64,000 bases of DNA from Acidobacteriota bacterium (GTDB taxonomy: Bacteria > Acidobacteriota > Polarisedimenticolia > J045), in the NCBI GenBank assembly GCA_030949985.1, contig JAUZRX010000006.1, positions 1 to 64,000 of the forward strand, in the 5' to 3' direction. Positions 62,260 through 64,000 of this stretch are shown here, piece by piece. The notes below the pieces were generated by a model. That model ran no database searches. It saw nothing but the letters and a program-made list of their open reading frames with translations, and had not been told where the DNA came from. The stretch's first letter is position 1. Each line of letters opens with the position of its first letter. Made by a program: the position numbers and the translations under genes.

Positions 62260-63494
62260 GGGGCGCTCGCCGCGCCGCCCGGCTCGAGCATCGCCATGGC
62301 GTCGGGCCGGGGGCGGTCGGCCTGCTGGTCCCAGTAGGGCGACAGGCGGCGCAGGCTGGCCACGATGCCCGGAAAGACCTCGACGATGCGTTCGACGTCC
62401 CGCTCGCTGTTGTAGCGTGAAAAGCTGAATCGCACCGATCCGTGCATCGCGGTGAAGGGGACGTCCATCGCCCGGAGCACGTGGGAGGGCTCGAGGGAGC
62501 CGGAGGTGCAGGCCGAGCCGCTGGACGCGCAGATGCCGTGGGCGCTGAGCTGGTAGAGCATCCCCTCGCCCTCGATGAAGTGGCAGGAGAGGTTCGAGGT
62601 GTTGCCCAGGCGCTCGGCGCCGGCGCCGTTGACGCGGGCGAAGGGAATGCGCGCGAGCAGGGCCGACTCCAGCCGATCGCGCAGGGCGGTGATCCGGCCG
62701 TCGTCCTCGGCATGACCGGCCACGGCCACTTCCAGGGCGCGAGCCAGGCCCACCACGAAAGCCACGTTCTCGGTGCCGCCCCGGCGACCCTCCTCCTGGT
62801 GCCCGCCGAGCAGCAGGGCGCGGCAGGGAGTGCCACGACGGATGAAAAGGGCTCCGACCCCCTTGGGGGCGTGGATCTTGTGTCCTGAAAAGGAGAGCAG
62901 GTCCACGTGGGGCAGGGCGCGCTTGAGATCCAGCGGCAATTTGCCCGCGGTCTGGGTCGCGTCGGTATGGAAGAGGATCTCCGGGTCGGTCTCCTTGGCC
63001 AGCCGGGAGAGCCGCTCGATGGGAAAGATCACGCCGGTTTCGTTGTTGGCGTGCATCACACTGACCAGCAGGGTGTCGGGACGCAGGGCCCGCACGTACG
63101 CGTCCAGGTCGATCCTGCCGTCCCGGTCGACGCCGATCCAGCTCAGCTCGTAGCCTTCGCGTTCGAGAGCCTGGCAGACGGTGAGCACGGCGGGGTGCTC
63201 GACCCGCGTGGTGATGATGTGTCGCCGTTCGGGCCGGGCCTTGGCGCAGCCGAGGATCGCCGTGTTGTTGGACTCGGTGGCGCAGGAAGTGAAGAGGATC
63301 TCGCGGGGCGCCACGCCTCCCAGGCTGCGGGCCACGCTGCGACGGGCCGCGTCCACCGCGGCGGCGGCGGAGCGCGCCGCCTCGTACATCGACGAAGGAT
63401 TGAAGTAATCGTCCCGCAGGTAGGGCAGCAGGGCCTCGAGCACTTCCGGGGCGACCCGGGTGGTGGCGTTGTTGTCGGCGTAGATGATCTCCAT
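62256..63494 (-). CDS. nifS: Cysteine desulfurase (NifS type)
   Basis: 412 residues from ATG 63494. Class V aminotransferase fold: Y-A-D-N-N-A-T-T at the start, PLP Lys206 in S-F-S-G-H-K-I-H-A-P-K-G and catalytic Cys329 in S-G-S-A-C-T-S-G. It takes sulfur from cysteine to build iron-sulfur clusters. It follows nifU by 18 bp; the pair is the NIF-type minimal cluster-assembly set. No nitrogenase gene is in view. Confidence 0.96.
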   Translation of the reverse strand: MEIIYADNNATTRVAPEVLEALLPYLRDDYFNPSSMYEAARSAAAAVDAARRSVARSLGGVAPREILFTSCATESNNTAILGCAKARPERRHIITTRVEHPAVLTVCQALEREGYELSWIGVDRDGRIDLDAYVRALRPDTLLVSVMHANNETGVIFPIERLSRLAKETDPEILFHTDATQTAGKLPLDLKRALPHVDLLSFSGHKIHAPKGVGALFIRRGTPCRALLLGGHQEEGRRGGTENVAFVVGLARALEVAVAGHAEDDGRITALRDRLESALLARIPFARVNGAGAERLGNTSNLSCHFIEGEGMLYQLSAHGICASSGSACTSGSLEPSHVLRAMDVPFTAMHGSVRFSFSRYNSERDVERIVEVFPGIVASLRRLSPYWDQQADRPRPDAMAMLEPGGAASAP

Positions 63495-63512
63495 CGCGTT
63501 CCCTTGCCGGGC

Positions 63513-64000
63513 TCAGACTTCGATCACCCGGATCCGTTCGTCGACCCGGTCCTTGAGGGCCTGTTCGACGAGCATCTTCATCGTACGGCCGGCACTCATG
63601 CAACTCGCACAGGCACCGGAGAGCCGGCAATAGACGAGCTTGCCCTTGATGTCGACGATTTCGATGTCGCCGCCGTCCCGGGCCAGGGTGGGACGCACCG
63701 CCTGCTCGATGGCTTGTTCGATCCGCTTGGCGAAACGGTAGGGCGAGTCGCTCGGGTCGGGCGCCGCCTCTCGCGGCCGGGCGGCCGCGTGGCCGCCGGG
63801 GAGCAGCGGCAGTTCCTTGAGCCGTGTCGGCCGCGGCCCCCACACCTCGTCGAGCAGATCCTGCAGTCCACCCGGGGCGTGGTGGCAGGACATGCAGGCT
63901 CCGCCGGCCTTCACGGCGCCGGTGATGTCGGCGATGGTCTTGAGCTGCAACTCTTCGATCTTGCGCTTGAGGTAGGGTTCGGTCAGTCCGAAGCACTTGC
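63513..64000 (-). CDS. nifU: NifU iron-sulfur scaffold protein (5' end outside window)
   Basis: The last 162 codons are in the window; the start lies beyond 64000. The visible part holds C-F-G-L-T-E and, 36 residues on, C-M-S-C-H-H, the four-Cys set of the central [2Fe-2S] ferredoxin-like domain. The C-terminal Nfu domain has G-G-D-I-E-I-V-D and C-A-S-C, which holds a transient cluster. This is the scaffold supplied with sulfur by the NifS encoded next. Confidence 0.93.
   Translation of the reverse strand, partial: KCFGLTEPYLKRKIEELQLKTIADITGAVKAGGACMSCHHAPGGLQDLLDEVWGPRPTRLKELPLLPGGHAAARPREAAPDPSDSPYRFAKRIEQAIEQAVRPTLARDGGDIEIVDIKGKLVYCRLSGACASCMSAGRTMKMLVEQALKDRVDERIRVIEV

Overview
The window is very GC-rich, gene-dense bacterial chromosome. 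It has 47 protein-coding genes (two cut by the window edges). I recognised no rRNA, tRNA, CRISPR array or transposase. Gene content suggests a Gram-negative bacterium with a two-membrane envelope: beta-barrel proteins, lipoproteins and sigma-54-type regulation. Several traits fit Acidobacteriota (Thermoanaerobaculia-like) or a neighbouring deep lineage: TPR-CHAT and ECF sigma operons, subtilases with W-G-D repeat tails, MopE-type and thrombospondin type-3 repeat surface proteins, and a large kinase/AAA/TPR/GAF/sigma-54 activator. This placement is an inference, not proven by a marker gene.

Layout. 1-1640 (minus): a secreted Kelch plus MopE-repeat protein, cut at the edge. 1879-11210 (plus): a tightly spaced run of ECF sigma factor, small beta-rich protein, TPR-CHAT protease, secreted subtilase, peptide-binding lipoprotein and two ABC permeases. 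11350-23638 (minus): a nine-gene overlapping operon for a cell-surface glycan (four glycosyltransferases, ABC exporter, sugar-kinase-like protein, repeat protein, two beta-barrels). 23735-26662: SWIM/SNF2 helicase. 26908-27628: a small secreted protein with its own sigma-54-type promoter, an upstream palindrome and a terminator. 27799-29593: carbamate kinase and a nitrilase-family amidase. 29502-34522 (minus): GH123/DUF4091-like lipoprotein, methyltransferase, membrane protein and dolichyl-phosphate-type glycosyltransferase. 34735-36259: adenosylhomocysteinase with terminator. 36277-44161: paired hypothetical proteins, M23 peptidase, XRE-TPR regulator, MATE exporter, TlpA-like thioredoxin, ComB-family phosphatase and an alpha/beta hydrolase. 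44259-47998: ApbE, RmlB and a HAD-UbiA fusion. 48247-55405 (minus): a subtilase with a hexapeptide-repeat tail downstream of a 1,726-residue regulator. 55607-62259: aromatic amino-acid decarboxylase, flippase, OPT transporter, YigZ protein and a Crp-family regulator. 62256-64000 (minus): NifS and NifU (cut).

Two candidate systems stand out. (1) The ECF sigma / TPR-CHAT / subtilase / peptide-importer run looks translationally coupled. It would link an intracellular caspase-like protease to a secreted protease and to uptake of the peptides. (2) The giant regulator has a Fis-type helix-turn-helix at both ends. Next to it is a subtilase gene with a sigma-54-like promoter and a cluster of GTCTCA/TGAGAC half-sites. 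A perfect 15-bp palindrome of the same half-site lies about 90 bp upstream of a second sigma-54-like promoter at 27508-27528. Together these suggest a small regulon of secreted proteins that can be partly read from this window.
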